Assembly (NCBI RefSeq): GCF_022682495.2
Contig: NC_071390.1
Location: 151,318,583 to 151,382,582, forward strand
Direction of reading: 5' to 3'
DNA: 64,000 bases
Origin: Desmodus rotundus
Lineage: Eukaryota > Chordata > Mammalia > Chiroptera > Phyllostomidae
Part shown: positions 11,050 to 24,000 of the stretch, piece by piece
How the letters are laid out: each line of letters begins with the position of its first letter
Numbering within the stretch: position 1 is the stretch's first letter
Translations under genes and position numbers: made by a program
Notes under the pieces: model-generated
What the model saw: the letters and a program-made list of their open reading frames with translations, nothing else
The model's database searches: none
What the model was told of the DNA's origin: nothing

Positions 11050-12780
11050 TACTCAGGCCCTGCTCCCCAGGTCTCTCAGTCTGTCCAGGAGAGAGAGACA
11101 CAACCACGGTTCAGTGTAACAAATTATATGAGTAAGCATAAAATTCTGTGGAAACTGACCCTCCCCTTACTTTCTCCTCCATCCCCCTGAAGAAAGGGTC
11201 AGAGAAAGTTAAAGAAAGTGATACAGAGAGCCAGTTCTGGAAGGACAGAGTTCACCAGGAAGAGGAGAGAAAATGGAACAGGCTGGACAAGAGGCATGAA
11301 CTTGCATGAAGAGTCGGGGAATGCTGGATGCCAGTCCGATGGGCAGGAGGGTCACAGGAAAGACTGGAAACACAGTCCTGGGTTTGGCTATGATGGGTCT
11401 TACATATCAGGCTAAGAAAGTGATATTTATATTGTAGGCAACAGAGAAGCAGCAAAAATCTGTAAAGCGATAAATAGCATGTTCCGGTCTCTCTATCATA
11501 CCATGTTGGAGGTTCTAGAGACTAACTTTGGAGGAGGCAGGACTGGATCCAGGAAGAACACTTAGAGGCACAGCGATGAGAGTTAACAAGATTCTTCTCC
11601 GGGGTAACACATGGTAAGCATTAGAGTGAACACATGTCAGAAACACTTAGGTTGATAATATTTTTTATTCTAAAGGAAAAAATTGATTCAATATTCACCC
11701 ATCAAAGTTACTAAGTACATATTATATACTTTTCTCCAAATATGTTCAGGATTTGGAGCAACACAGGAATAGTAACACATTGCCCCTACTTTGAGTTTAC
11801 CGTTTTCCCAGGAGCAAAGCATAGGCATGTGTAAAAGGTAAAATAATGTAAGATAGTGTTTTATTAGGTATCAAATGGGAGTCATTGGGAGTTAAAGGGG
11901 GGCGGCGCAATGACTGGCTGTAATTGTCAGGAGAAGGTGGGACTGAGGTTAGACCTTAAAGACTAATGGAATTTGGGGAAGGATAAATTTAAAGACAAGA
12001 CAGATGGGCAAGTAAATAAATTTCAGCATAGCAGGATAAATGTGACAATCGAGACATGCTTGGGGATCGCAGAGAGGTGCACAGAAATCAGAAATTTGTG
12101 ATGAGGAGAAAGATTAAAGGCTTTCCAGAAGACATTCCTTGAGCTGAGTTTTAGTAGAGAAGTAGGAGAATAGCTGGATAAAAAAGAGAAACATCCGCAT
12201 ATGCAAAGGCACAGAGACCTCAACAACCCGCTGTGTTCAGGCAGATAAATGCAAATATTGCTTGTGGCTGAAGTAAAGGATGAGTATGAGGGCCCTGGCC
12301 AGGTAGCTCAGTTGGTTAGAGCATCATCCCTCTACACCAAGGTGGAGGGTTTGATTCCCAGTGAGAGCATGTTTAAGGATTGACCAATAAATGCATAAAT
12401 CAGTGAAACATCAGTTTGATGTTTCAGTCTCCTTCCCCTCTCTCTAAAAATCAATAAATGTTTTTTTTTTTTTTAAGAATTAGTTTGTGGAAGGGACAGG
12501 AAAAGAGGCTAAAAAGAGGTAGATAGAAACCACAAAAATAAAGGGCCTTATATACTAACATAAGGAGTGTAATTTTTATCATAAAAGGTACTAGAGGATT
12601 TTAAAGCTTCCAGGTGAGGAGTGACATGATCTGGTTCGTACTTTAGAAAAACCACACTAGAAATAGCATGGAATGACTTCGAGGTTTCTGACTGGATGGT
12701 GGTGTCACTCACGGAGTTCCTCAAGAGCAGATTGGGGAAAAACTATGAGTTCAGTTTTGGGATGTGCTGAGCTTGAAGTG
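11050..12780 (-). repeat. Antisense L2/CR1-like LINE, split by a SINE
   Basis: Motifs such as 'ggccttatatactaacataa', 'gaggagtgacatgatctgg' and 'gcatatgcaaaggcacagag' are typical of an ancient mammalian repeat in this orientation. The right part resembles the reverse complement of L2 'ctgcagccagagtgatcttt'. The VES SINE at 12292-12475 interrupts it. Family and limits are uncertain. Confidence 0.45.
12292..12475 (+). mobile_element. VES SINE (bat tRNA-derived)
   Basis: The tRNA-like head gccctggccaggtagctcag contains an A-box (tagctcagttgg) and a B-box-like segment (ggtttgattcc). It is followed by 'tgaaacatcagtttgatgtt', a C/T-rich stretch ('ccttcccctctctctaaaaa') and an A/T-rich end. This is the VES family of microbats. 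It is inserted in an older LINE fragment. Confidence 0.9.
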
Positions 12781-13225
12781 TGAATTAGTTTCTTAAGGGC
12801 TGCTGTAATGAACTACCACACACTTGATGGTTTCGAACAACAGAGATATATTCTCTCACAGTTCTGAAAGCTAGAAGTCAGAAACCAGCAGGGATTGTTC
12901 CTTCTGGAAGCTCAGAGGGAGAGGCATCTGTTCGATGGCTCTCTCCCAGCTTCTGGTGACAAGTCTTCACATCCCCTGCCTTGTAGACACTTCGCCCCAA
13001 TCTCTGCCTCTGTCTCCACATCATGCTCTCCTCTGTATGTGTCTCTGTCCGCTCCTCTTCTTTAAAGGACACCAGTCATTAGATTTAGGGCCCACTGGAA
13101 TCCAGGGTGATTTATTGGGAGATCCTTAACAATTACATCTGCAAAGACCCTATTTCCAAATAACATCATTCACACAGGTACCTGGGTTGGACTTGTATAG
13201 GGGACACTATTCAACCACTATAAAG
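12781..13225 (-). mobile_element. MaLR solo LTR (MST/MLT1 type)
   Basis: The sequence reads as the reverse complement of an MST/MLT1-class LTR: 'agggctgctgtaatgaacta', 'tattctctcacagttctgaa', 'aaaggacaccagtcattaga', 'agaccctatttccaaataac', and an end 'ggggacactattcaacca'. MaLR LTRs are non-coding remains of ancient ERVL-related retrotransposons. No internal region or coding frame is attached, so it is a solo LTR. Confidence 0.75.
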
Positions 13226-13334
13226 TGAATCAAGGGATAACTGTCTTCAAAACCTAACTACTACTCTCACCTTGGTTTGTACTTTTAACTGCTAATGATA
13301 TGCAGCAGGCAAAAGGAAATGCAGAATTAAATAT

Positions 13335-13560
13335 TCTTATATGATAGAAAGAGCAAAGACTTTAATCAGGTGAACCTAGGTTCCATCCTGGCTCTTTATT
13401 AGTCATAAATTTGGTTAGCCTTTTAACTTCTATGAGTCTTGATTTCTTCATTTGTAAAATGGGGATAATATGATTTATCCCATATGACTGTTGGGACAAA
13501 TAAAGATGCATTGCCAGGTACACAGTACCTGAATATTATTATTCCAGAAAAAAAAGTTTG
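13335..13560 (+). repeat. MIR SINE
   Basis: A nearly complete MIR: 'agagcaaagactttaatcag', 'aggttccatcctggctcttt', 'ttcatttgtaaaatggggat', 'gttgggacaaataaagatgc', then 'gtacacagtacctgaatatt'. Its position is about 1 kb upstream of SGCB. Confidence 0.8.
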
Positions 13561-14229
13561 AAGATAATACATTTGGAAAAGACTACATTAGCCAAAGTCG
13601 TGGGAGAGAAGGGAAAAGTTTATGAGGGATTTATTATGCAACCGATTATCTATTTAAAATTCACAGCAATCCTCTGATGTAAAGTAGGTAGAGCAGTGAA
13701 ATAATGGCTCCAGGCATCAAAAAGCAAAACTGATATAGTTCCTAGAGAAAGGTTTTGCCAGCTGGTCTCTTTGGTGCTTCCTGCTGAATCAGGCAACCCT
13801 AGGGCCCAAAGGTGCTTGTTAGAAGTGGTTTCAGCTACTGAGAAAGTTTTTTGCACCTTGGTTGCTATTGCCTTCACTGCATTTAAAAAAACCCAAACAA
13901 CAACAACAACAAAAACCAAGAGGATCATTGGATCATACTGAGGACCATGAACATGGAATGTGTACTCAAGTGACTTGTGCATTTGGGTGCTTCTTCCTGG
14001 TGGGCAGCACATCTGTTAAATTAGGTTCCCTGGGATGTACAACCCCCAGTGCCACAGAAAAAAGCATGCGATTTTATAAGTCCTCCGAAGATAAGAAGCA
14101 TCCCTGAATGGCTGTCTTCCTTGAGGACTCTTTGTTTTCAAGTTTTTAGCTGGCTAATTGGCGATTTCTTACCTCCTATTCACACTGTCACCCTGTCTTC
14201 GCCCACGTGTACTCCCGAAAATGTCCCTT

Positions 14230-15090
14230 TCCAGCTCAGCCCCGAGACTTAGGCCGAGGACGCCAGGACAATGTCCAAGCTGGAGACGGCACCAGCCCTG
14301 CAGACTGGAAAGGAGGGGAAAGGGAGAGGCGTGCACATGCCCTTTCGGGAGAATCCAGAAGTGGCCGGGTCACGAGGAATCCCCGTGTGCGTGAGAAAAT
14401 GTGCCCGGGGCCACAGGCCCTGGTGCAGGGGGTGGCAGAGCTCGCGCTCGCAGCTGGGCGGGCTGCAAAGCCCACTAACATGCAGGGAAGCAAGAGAGCC
14501 GGGAGCGGGGAGGGGGGAGCGGCGAGTGGCGGGCAGTCCCTCCCCGCCTGCAGAGCGCAGGCGCAGGGGCTGGGGTGCAGAGGCGGCGCAGGGCTGGCGG
14601 TGGCGGCAGCGGGCGCGGGAAGATGGCGGCTGCGGCAGCTGCGGCAGCGGCCGAGCAGGTCTGTGAGCCCCGCCAGGGCAGGGGCTGGAGGGGCAAGCGC
14701 GCCCGGGCGCTGCCGCTGGGGCCGCTGTAGGGCTTGCTGGCGGGGGCAGGCGCGGGCTGCCAGGGGCCAGTGCTGCCGAGCGGGGCTTGGCAGGGTGGGG
14801 CGGGGCTGAGCGGGAGGAGCTGTCCACACCCGAGATGCTGGCGAGGGCCGCTCGGGGCCCCGGGCCCCAGAGCGGGGAGGGGAGCAAGTTGCTGCCCTGG
14901 GCCTTGCCTGGCTGACCCTCGGCTGGGGGAGCGGGGGTCGCTGTGCCGAGAGTCCGGAGGCGTCGTGGCAGCCGGAGCCTGCGCCAGGACGTGCCCTCCG
15001 GCTGCCAGGATGTGCCGGGTGGCCGGCGAAGATGCGGGTAAAAATAACCTCAGCCCCGGCGCCGCAGGCTCCCCTGACTGCAGCCAAGAA
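14230..15090 (+). promoter_or_regulatory. SGCB: SGCB CpG-island promoter
   Basis: The region is very GC- and CpG-rich and surrounds the SGCB start codon at 14623. No TATA box is evident, as expected for a CpG-island promoter with dispersed starts. Long open frames on both strands here (up to 283 codons on the minus strand) are side effects of low stop-codon density in GC-rich DNA. The transcription start cannot be fixed from sequence alone. Confidence 0.8.
14623..14658 (+). CDS. SGCB: SGCB coding exon 1
   Basis: Twelve codons, Met, nine Ala, Glu, Gln, then a GT donor (gtctgtgag). The start ATG lies in 'gggaagatggcgg', which has a purine at -3 and G at +4 and so fits a Kozak context. The alanine run is coded by mixed GCG/GCA/GCT/GCC. 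It is one codon longer than the human exon as I recall it. Confidence 0.93.
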
Positions 15091-18000
15091 ACAGTCAGCT
15101 GTCGCCGGTGTCTGCTGGCAGCCACTTCTTGTTTCTGCCGTCCCCTACAGGGACATGCAGACGTCCAGGCGGCGTCTCCGCTTTGGCTTTTGGAGCGTTA
15201 GTCACCAGTGTAAAACTGTCTCCTGTCCGACTGGTTTAAAATAATTTTTTAAGTGCTTTATCTAGTATTTCCTGATCTGCATTGTGATCTTGTAACTTAG
15301 AATAGCTTCAAAAGCTATTTTCCCCAAAATGCAAGAGAATATATATATATATGTAAATATATAAAATATATATATTCTCTTGCATTTACATCCATATACA
15401 TATATGGATGTAACTATATGTACTTATAGTTACTAGGGTGATCTCTTATAACAAAAATAACTTTCATGGTCACTTTTTTCCCCTTTAACTGTTATTTCCC
15501 TTAGGAAAAAACCAACTATGGTGACATAGTTTCTTTTGAAAAAGTCCCATTCTTATGTATTGTTTAAAAAACACGAATCAAGTAACCAACATTCTGTTTG
15601 CAGAAAATCTTTTTTTTTTTTTTCTGGATAGATTTTCTTAGGTAATTAACTGCTTTCAGAGACCTATTAGATAGATGGATCCATGGATCCATCACCAAAA
15701 GAGTCATTCTAAGGGATATAAAACACAGAGGACACAAAATCTGCCCTCAGGGAGCTTAAAGTCAAATTGCCTAACAAATGCAGAACAATCAGCAAAAGAC
15801 AACAGGCAAGCTACACGTTGTAACAGTAGAATAGAGTGGAGTAGACGGAAGAAAAGGAGGGGAGTGGAGGGGAGAGGTGAAAGGAGACAAAGCTTGGAAT
15901 TGTTGAGATTAAAATTGTTCTTCGAAGTTCCTGATTTCCCTCCTAATTTATCAGCTTCTGTTTTAAATAGTTCTTTTTGAGTCAATCACCTATTGATGTT
16001 CTTGAGGTTCCACCCAGATTTTATTCTTGCTTTACACATAAACCAGCATCCCTCCATCTCCACTTCAAAGTTAATGCATTTATCTCTCTATCCCTGAATT
16101 TAACTGAATTTTCCATGGGCCGTTCAAACTCAAAATGTTCAAAACTGGATTGTACTATATTTACTATTAAAAGGGCTCCAACCATTCATTCTCCTGGTTA
16201 ACCTCACCAGAAACTTGGGATCTGGGCCGGCTTCGGGGTGCTCAGAAGGGACCCGTATTTTGTCTAATGCCGTGCTGTCCCAGGCTTGGCATTTGAAGGA
16301 AGAACCCCATGTTGCCTTCTTTCCTTCAGATCCCACTGACTATGCAGCAGGCCCCACTTGGGAGTGACCTCAGGCCCCATTCGGTCTCATCCACATCCAG
16401 TCCTTCACCAGGCCCTGTCAGTCCTGCCTCTTACCGCCTCTGCCCAATCTTCTTCTCATGTCCGATGCCAAAGCTCCGCCAGGCCCTCATTTGGGACTGT
16501 TAGAGAAACCTGCTGTTGATGTCTTCAACTCTCAACTCTTCTATTCCAGTTCTCTTTTGGGGTTGATTTTGCTATAATGCAAATCTGATTGTATCACTAA
16601 CATATTTTAAATTTTTGGTAAAATTTGGTAATATTTAAATTTTCCCCATCACCCTAAAGATAAAGTCCATTGTTCTTGACATGGTGCTTACGTCCATTCA
16701 TTTACTGGCCTCTGACAACATCTCTGACCTCATTTTTCCCCACTCAGGTACTTATCCTGTTCCCCACCCACTTAAAGCCACGAAACTAGTTTGCCCAGAG
16801 ATACTTGTTGCCAGAATTTCCATGCTGTTCCCTCTGCCTGGAATCCCTTTCCTTGCACTGTTGCCTGGCTAACACCTGTTCATCTGATTCAAGATTCAAC
16901 TGAAACCCCAAATTGTCTTAAAAACCTTCAGCTGATACCCCTGCTCACTACGTAGAATTGCATTCCTCGCGCGTACCCTTTCGGTATCCTGTGCACTGCC
17001 TCACTATGGCATTTACTCCCCAGGTTGACCTGCAGTTGGTTCTGGCCTTGTCTGTCTACCCTGCTTGCTTGCAAAATAGGTGCTATACCTTGCTCATCTT
17101 GGCAGTCTGAGCGTCTGGCACAAGTGCATCTAATGAGTATAATACTGTGCACGAGCTGGCAGAGAAGAGTAAAGAATGCATCCAGCAGGGGGGAATTTTG
17201 CCCTGCCCTCCTTCATGTAGACTGTATTCAAACTCGCTAAGACTTAAATTGCCCACCTCTCAGCCCCGTCACAAGTGTCTGTGCAAATGAGAAGAAAGCT
17301 CACCTCTCTCAAGGTACTTTACGACGCTCGGGGGAAACTATCAAGATGCGCGTGCCACGCTAACACGCCTGCAGTCCGTGCACCTCACAGATGTTGCACC
17401 GCCCGCAGCTATACGACCCACACAACTGCGTCGGAGTTCCGCTTTGTGAAAAAAATCTGCCGAGTAGATTCACTCATCTTCTACCAGGCCTTCCTCACTA
17501 CTTCGTGGGATTTTACGATTTTCACCTGCCACATTACTCACCGTGATTATTCCTGTCTTTTCCCACAAGCCATCAAGCACCCTGCTACTCCTGACATGAG
17601 ACGGCCTTGCCTTTGACAATCTCAGGAAAAAGAAGAATGTTCGCCCTTCCTTGCGCGAACCATTGCAGTGACAGGGAGCCCAGCCTTGACGACTGCTCTT
17701 TCTCCTGTACTAGGTCACTTTCCTGCTCCTGTGGGTGGCATTCCCCGCATTACCCCGCTCTACTCTGAGCGCTCTGGTCTGCCTCTCAGCATGTTTCCCC
17801 CTAGCCATCAACCATGCAAGTCCTCCCCCAAGCTGGGGGAGGGAGAAAGGGTACTGAGTCAAAAGAAGCACTGTTTTCCTCTGACGGTACATAATTCTTT
17901 GGATATAATCTTCTTTCTTTCCTCTTCTTCTGGACTCGAAAATAGATGTATACATGCTGGCATCTTTTCCAGGCTATTCCCTATTTACCAATTTGCTATA

Positions 18001-21000
18001 TGAAGTTCATGTTTGAAAGTTACAGAGGCACTTCCTACAAAATCAAGTTCAGCAACACTGTACATCTCGGATTTTCTTACCATTTATTGTATTTCTTATT
18101 TTTCCTTTGTTCCTGCACATGTAGTTGCCCAGTACTACGTCTCATAGATTTAACTTACCTCGAGGCTGAGGGCTCTCAGACCTGTATCTCTAGTCCTGAT
18201 GACCTAATACACCGCCACATCCTTCCTGCTGCCTTTGAGTCCCGTGGTCATTTCTCATTCAGTTCAAATGCAACATGTCGTACCTCCTCCTCCTTCATTC
18301 CGCATATTGAGCTAGTCACCATTTAGTAAACATGAGACTCTTTTTCTTAACATGGCTACAGGTTCAGTTGACTTTTCTCTTGAAGTATATTTTTTATCTA
18401 TCCTGTCTCATCCCACCCTAGTTTAGGACTGCATTACCACAAACCTCTATTCCTGCAACATCTGAACAGCCTACTTCATGGTAGTCACTTTTCTAGCTCT
18501 CCTACAAATGCTCCCGCGTGCAGCACCCTGAAACATGTCGTTCTTGTTCCGAAACTTCCAATGACTCCCAAATAAACAGACTAGCATTTGTGCCCAGCAG
18601 TCCCAGAACGCTCACAAGCTGCCCTTCTTTTCCTGCTTTATTCTCCCTAAATTGCCAGACCCCACCAGCCCCCTCCCGCTGGTTTCCCTGACAACTCCAA
18701 GCCACCCTGTCTCTCCTCCCATCAAACTCCACACCATGTAGTGTCTATGGCATAGACAAGAGACTCTATCCTATTGGTTTGGGCACCTGAACATAGAGAA
18801 TACTGTACCGCATTACTGGTTTACGTGCCCTAGTCACATTTATAATGTCTAGGGGGTGAGGGTCCTGTCCCGTGTTTCTTTTGCTTTCCCATTTATGGTA
18901 TTGGTGTTTAAGCATAAAGTGCTTCCTAAATGCCCACTCAGTAAATGCATTTTCTCAGGGCTCTAAAGCACAGGTAAGTTGGGCCGTGTCCATTTCTACC
19001 CGTTCCCTTTGTGTTTGTGTTGTGTTATGCAACCGTAGTCCACGTCAGGGTCTCGGACTTTTTGGTCCCAGGTCCTCTTTAAACTCTTAAAACTTACTGA
19101 GGATCCCTAAGAGCTTCTGTTTACACAGGTTACATCCATTGATAGTTACCATATTAGAAATTAAAACTGAAAAAAGTTTTAGCACAGGAATACACAAAGC
19201 ACCGTTTCTCTCGCTGTGGGAGCAGTGATGTCGTGACAGGTGGGCGCGGAGCCTGGGCAAGGCTCCCCTGTGCATTCATGAGAGGAGAGTGAAAAAGGAA
19301 GTCACATCTTAGTGTTATTATGGAAATAGTTTTTACCCTCCGGACCCCTGAGGGGGTTCAGAGCACCCCTCCAGGACTCCCCAGCCCATACTTTAAAAAC
19401 TGCTCTTCTAGGGTAATGTTAACTTTAGCCAATTTTTAGCTTTGATAAATAACAAAGTCTACCGCCTTTCCAAATTCTTTTCATGTAAATGAAAGTATAT
19501 AAAATTAAAAATAATGTATAAAGGACCCATGGACAAAGACAAAGGGGGGAAGGATTGAGGGTGGGAAATGGGAGTGGGTGCGGTGGGGGAAAGTAGTGGT
19601 GGGAAAATGGAGACAACTGTACTTGAAACAATAAAAAATATTAAAATACTACTACTAATAAATTAGTAATAAAGAAGATTACCCACTATAGGATGTGCAT
19701 GTCCACTCTTCCCCCAAATGAGCTAACCGTACACTTTAGTAAAGTAGAACAATTCAAAGCAAAGAGTGGAAATGAGCTATCAAATGGTCACACTGAAAGT
19801 TCTCTACCCCCTTCTAACACGGTGATTAATGTCCATGCTTGGCGCACGAGACCCAACACGACTTGAAGTGTGTTAGTGGAAAATACATCACTGACCAAGT
19901 CAGCTTTCTTTGGTTACGAATATGCACTTAATAAGTGACTGTGTATCAAAGAGAGCGAGTATCTGTTCCAACATGTCGTACTTTGTTTTAGCAAAGTTCC
20001 AACGGTCCTGTAAAGAAGTCCATGCGTGAGAAGGCTGTGGAGAGAAGGAATGTCAATAAGGAGCACAACAGTAACTTTAAAGCCGGCTATATTCCAATCG
20101 ATGAGGATCGCCTCCACAAAACGGGCTTGAGAGGGAGAAAGGGCAACCTGGCCGTCTGCGTGATTGTCCTCTTGTTCGTCCTGGCCGTCATCAACCTAAC
20201 TGTGAGTGTGGAGCCGGGCCGCTGCTTTTAGTTACACGGGGAGTTTTCTCCTGTCTGCCAGTGAAATCGTGGGCTTTGTTCCTATACTGCCTTCTGGGAC
20301 CCTCTTCCTCCCTGCTCTTCTAAACGTGTATCTCACATTGAGTGTGTGTATGTGTGTGTTAGCACACTCATGCTGCCCTGTATTCGTTGTCTTTAAAAAC
20401 AAATGTGTTCATGGATTCTTACCTTTAAAGGTCTTTTAAAAGGTTAGAATCAACTCAATAGAAGAGACCTTTGCCAAGATGATTTCATTGCTTCACCTCC
20501 TGAAAAATATAATCCTTTCTCCTTTCGTTCAGTTTTTCCCACATTCAATCTTGTCTTTCCAGCTAGATTTTTAAAGTTGTAAACCCTTGGATGGCAATGA
20601 GGGGTGATATTTTATAGGCTTAAATCTCTGTTGTCCAAGCTGAAAGCATGGGGTATGCTACCTTCCACTAAAGTGCTGGGACGTGGCATGTTGCCTTTTT
20701 CAAAGATACTTGCTTTTTTATGGAAGAGCACATTTAATCCAGCTTATAACTCTCTGAGGGTTACATTTTCAGAGAGTGATTATTGGTATACCTAAGACTT
20801 TGAACATGGACTTCAGCAGTTCTAAGGTGATTTCATTTATTTTTTTACTTCTAAGACTTTCACGCCAGTCCTTTGTGTTTACATAGAACTAAAACTCTAA
20901 TTCTTTACTTAAAAAGAGCTGGTACTATAAATAGCTTACTAGGAGCACATATTCCAAAACTATTTTATTTTGTTAATTTATCTTATTGGAAACTTTTGAT

Positions 21001-24000
21001 TAAGGTGACAGATTAAAGACATTTTCATTCCATTTCTCTCTAAAAAAGCTCATCCCTGGTAAAACATCAATATCTTCCAAGAAATATCTTGGAAGAAAGT
21101 GGGAGGCAACTGAAACCCTAAAGCATAATGTATGGAGACAAAAAGGAGGGGGAGCAACAGCAAAGAACTTATCAGAGGAGAGAAACTGCTGAGTGTGCTG
21201 GGGAGGGGTGGCAGGGTGTGCTGGGGAAAGTGCCTTGCAGAATCCTGAGAAGCTTCAGGAATGAGCAGTACCAGAACTTTGAAAAGCAAGGGGGAGGTGA
21301 GAATTGAAAACAGAGTTTGCTTGAAAAATCTGTAGAAGGAGCCGTGAGATCCCTGGCCTTCCTCTCCCTTCCAGCCAGCAGTCATACAACCCTCCTAACC
21401 CCACACAAGAAAACACTGAAGCAGAGAGGGTTCCTACTGCCTGAGGCTACCCCACTGAGGGGCGCAGGGGTGGGCTTCCACACAGAAGGCTGGGAAGTCT
21501 GAATCCTGAGTACTGAGATTCCCTTCCCAGGCCCCCTCACCCTCATCCTCCACCTCCAGCTTCCTGGCACCAAGCTGATATATATCCCCTGGGCAAGAGA
21601 TTAAGCTCCTTCTCTGGAGAACCTGAAACACCTAGAGGAAAGAGGTGAAGATGCTGACTCTTGGCAGGTCCCAGTGAAAAAGCCACAGGGAGCCTCAGTC
21701 ACAGGCCCTGCCCACATAGAGAACCTTCTGTGGACTTTCTGCAACCTCACTGTTAATTATGAACACTGAGCCTCCAGGGATCAATATATATTTTTGGAAA
21801 GTTCCCAGAACTGCAAAATGATAGAGATAAAAAAACATCCAAACCATGGGGAAAGTAGGAATGCAAGAAGATAAACAAATCATAGAAGACTTAAAAAAAA
21901 AACCACCTAAAATCAGTATCTTCAGAGAAAAGAGGATATTGCATCCATGAAACAAGGATTACATGCCATTAAAAAAGCGATTAAAGAATAAGGAACTCAT
22001 AGAACTAGATAGATAGGTAGATAGATAGATCGATAAATAGGTAGATACTGGAAGACAAAGAAAAGGAACTCTTCCATAAAGTTTAACAACATTAAAGAAT
22101 TAATCCAGGAACTGTAGCATTCTGTTAATAGGTGTTTCAGAAAGAGAGAAGAGGGAACACACTGGGGAGGAAGTTTTCAAATAAGTAAGCTAAGGAAACT
22201 TCCTAGAACATATTGAAAGTACCATCCTGGGTCCAGCATAACACGTAGAAAAGACTCATGCCGAGGCCATCGATTTGAAACCGAACCAGGAATAAAGGGA
22301 AGATCCTGAAGTCCCCCAGAGGAAAAAGAAACAGGTTATGTGTAAAGAATAGAACATCACAGTGGCGTCAGACCTGTCGAAAGCAGCACTGGAAACTAGA
22401 AGGTAAGTAAGCAAGGACCTTCAAAATTTGGAGAGAAAACAGTTTCAAATCTAGAAACGTACACAAAGCTAGTCTATCGTCAGATGCAAGGGATTATAGA
22501 CTTTCTAGACATGAACATTCTCAAAAACTTTTACTTCACATACATTCTTTCTAAGGAAGCCATGGGAGGATGTGCTCTACTGAAAGGGGGTACCAAAGCA
22601 AGAACGCTGAAGGCAAGGATACAGGAAACAGGGTATATCTGCAGGGAGAAGGACAACAGGAAGTTCCGGTGCGAAAGTGGGGGAAAAGCTCTGACCACAG
22701 CTGTGCAGCAGACCCCCGAGTGAAGTCCAGATCGCAGCCAGAAGACAGGGGCCCCCGAGAGAAAGAGCACTCATAGGTTCTCCGAGAGGTTTGGACTTCT
22801 AGACCATTCTATTGAGAGACATTTGGCAAAAATGTTGGAGGGTTTGAAACGATTTAGTCAGATTTTCAAAGACACTAAGCAAATGGAGGGGAGACTGTTA
22901 CCCTCTGAGAGAGATGCGGCACCGGAAAGCAACTGCTGTCACGGTGCAGTGCTCGGCTTAGCAGGGGATGACACTTACATGGTCACAGGGGAAAATACTA
23001 AACGTGGCTTCAGCCAAAATCCGAGATTGAACTTGGAGGAGAAGAAATAGAAAGGAGCTAAAATTCTCACCTGTTACAATAGAAAATTAATAGGTAAAAC
23101 CTAAAATTGATGAGAGAAGAAATGATACACAATATTGTTTTAAAAGATGAAGATAAGTTCCAGGCAAAATTGATAACATAGCTGAAAGGGGTTGTCCCTG
23201 GATGAGAGACGGAGGGGTGGAAGAAATAAACTGCTCTTTCTCTGTTACAGACCTGGCAGCGGTCTTGACGTTCAGGTATGTGTGGGGAACCTCCTGGTAG
23301 ACGTTCAACGGTCTTGTCTATAAGTGGAAAACCCACTGATAAGTTCATCTCATGCTGAAACACCTTAAGAAGTTTTAACCTTGGGTAGTTACCTTTCCAG
23401 GTGTGTTTTCCAGTCCTGCTCCGTGTTTGCGGCCTACTGACAGCGGGCTTGTGTCCCTTTTCAGATAACCCTCGTCATCTGGGCGGTGATCCGCATCGGC
23501 CCCAACGGCTGCGACAGCATGGAGTTTCACGAAAGTGGCCTGCTTCGGTTTAAGCAAGTGTCCGACATGGGGGTCATACACCCTCTCTATAAGAGCACGG
23601 TCGGGGGAAGGCGGAATGAGAACTTGGTCATCACTGGCAACAACCAGCCTGTGAGTCTCCACATTTAACTGAGGGGCATTAGATAAAGATTCTTCGTAAA
23701 AAAACTAATTTGATTATTGCAAATGGATATTTTCCTTTAGAGAAAAATCCATAATATATTTAATGTTATTGTTGGTTTTACAGTTTATTAATGTTAGATG
23801 TTTTCTTAGTACTCTAGATTTTGTTCACGGTCGCTCGTTCTGTGATAGATATAATTACTATAGGAATACATAGTTTACTCCTTTCTTCTGTATACAGAAA
23901 AACCACTTTAAAAAGTACCTTCCCAGGTTAAAACACCCTCTACTTTCTGGGAGTCTAGAAGGGAATGTGCCGATTCACCCAGCGGCAGCCCCTGCCCACT

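Larger units (their letters stand above)
6042..14200. other. Intergenic region between SPATA18 and SGCB
   Basis: I see no coding exons here. Listed separately are a Leu/CTG repeat in the CpG island, a MIR, an internally deleted mariner, a poly-G tract, a Tigger element, an antisense L2/CR1-like LINE split by a VES SINE, a MaLR LTR and another MIR. Positions 6700-7680, 8550-9840 and 10350-11000 are AT-rich with nothing recognisable. Confidence 0.7.
14659..19991 (+). other. SGCB: SGCB intron 1
   Basis: A 5.3-kb intron. After the CpG-island remainder it holds the AT palindrome at 15327-15387, two L2 stretches (about 16500-17170 and 18370-18900), an hAT-like element at 19046-19402 and an L1 3' end at about 19519-19650. 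Positions 17200-18340 carry L2-like pieces and open frames up to 126 codons without gene features. Confidence 0.9.

Noticed and set aside
12292..12364. tRNA gene at SINE heads (also 25648, 53446, 53997 and others)
   Set aside because: The A and B boxes belong to tRNA-derived VES SINEs with bodies, tails and target duplications; a functional cloverleaf is not evident.
14236..15087. 283-codon minus-strand open frame across the SGCB CpG island
   Set aside because: GC-rich DNA has few stop codons; overlapping long frames occur on both strands and the peptide is Pro/Ala/Arg/Ser-rich without any motif. It overlaps SGCB exon 1 antisense.
17275..18326. Open frames of 111-126 codons in SGCB intron 1
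   Set aside because: Diverged L2-like text, no splice-site pattern or protein family; SGCB is complete without them.
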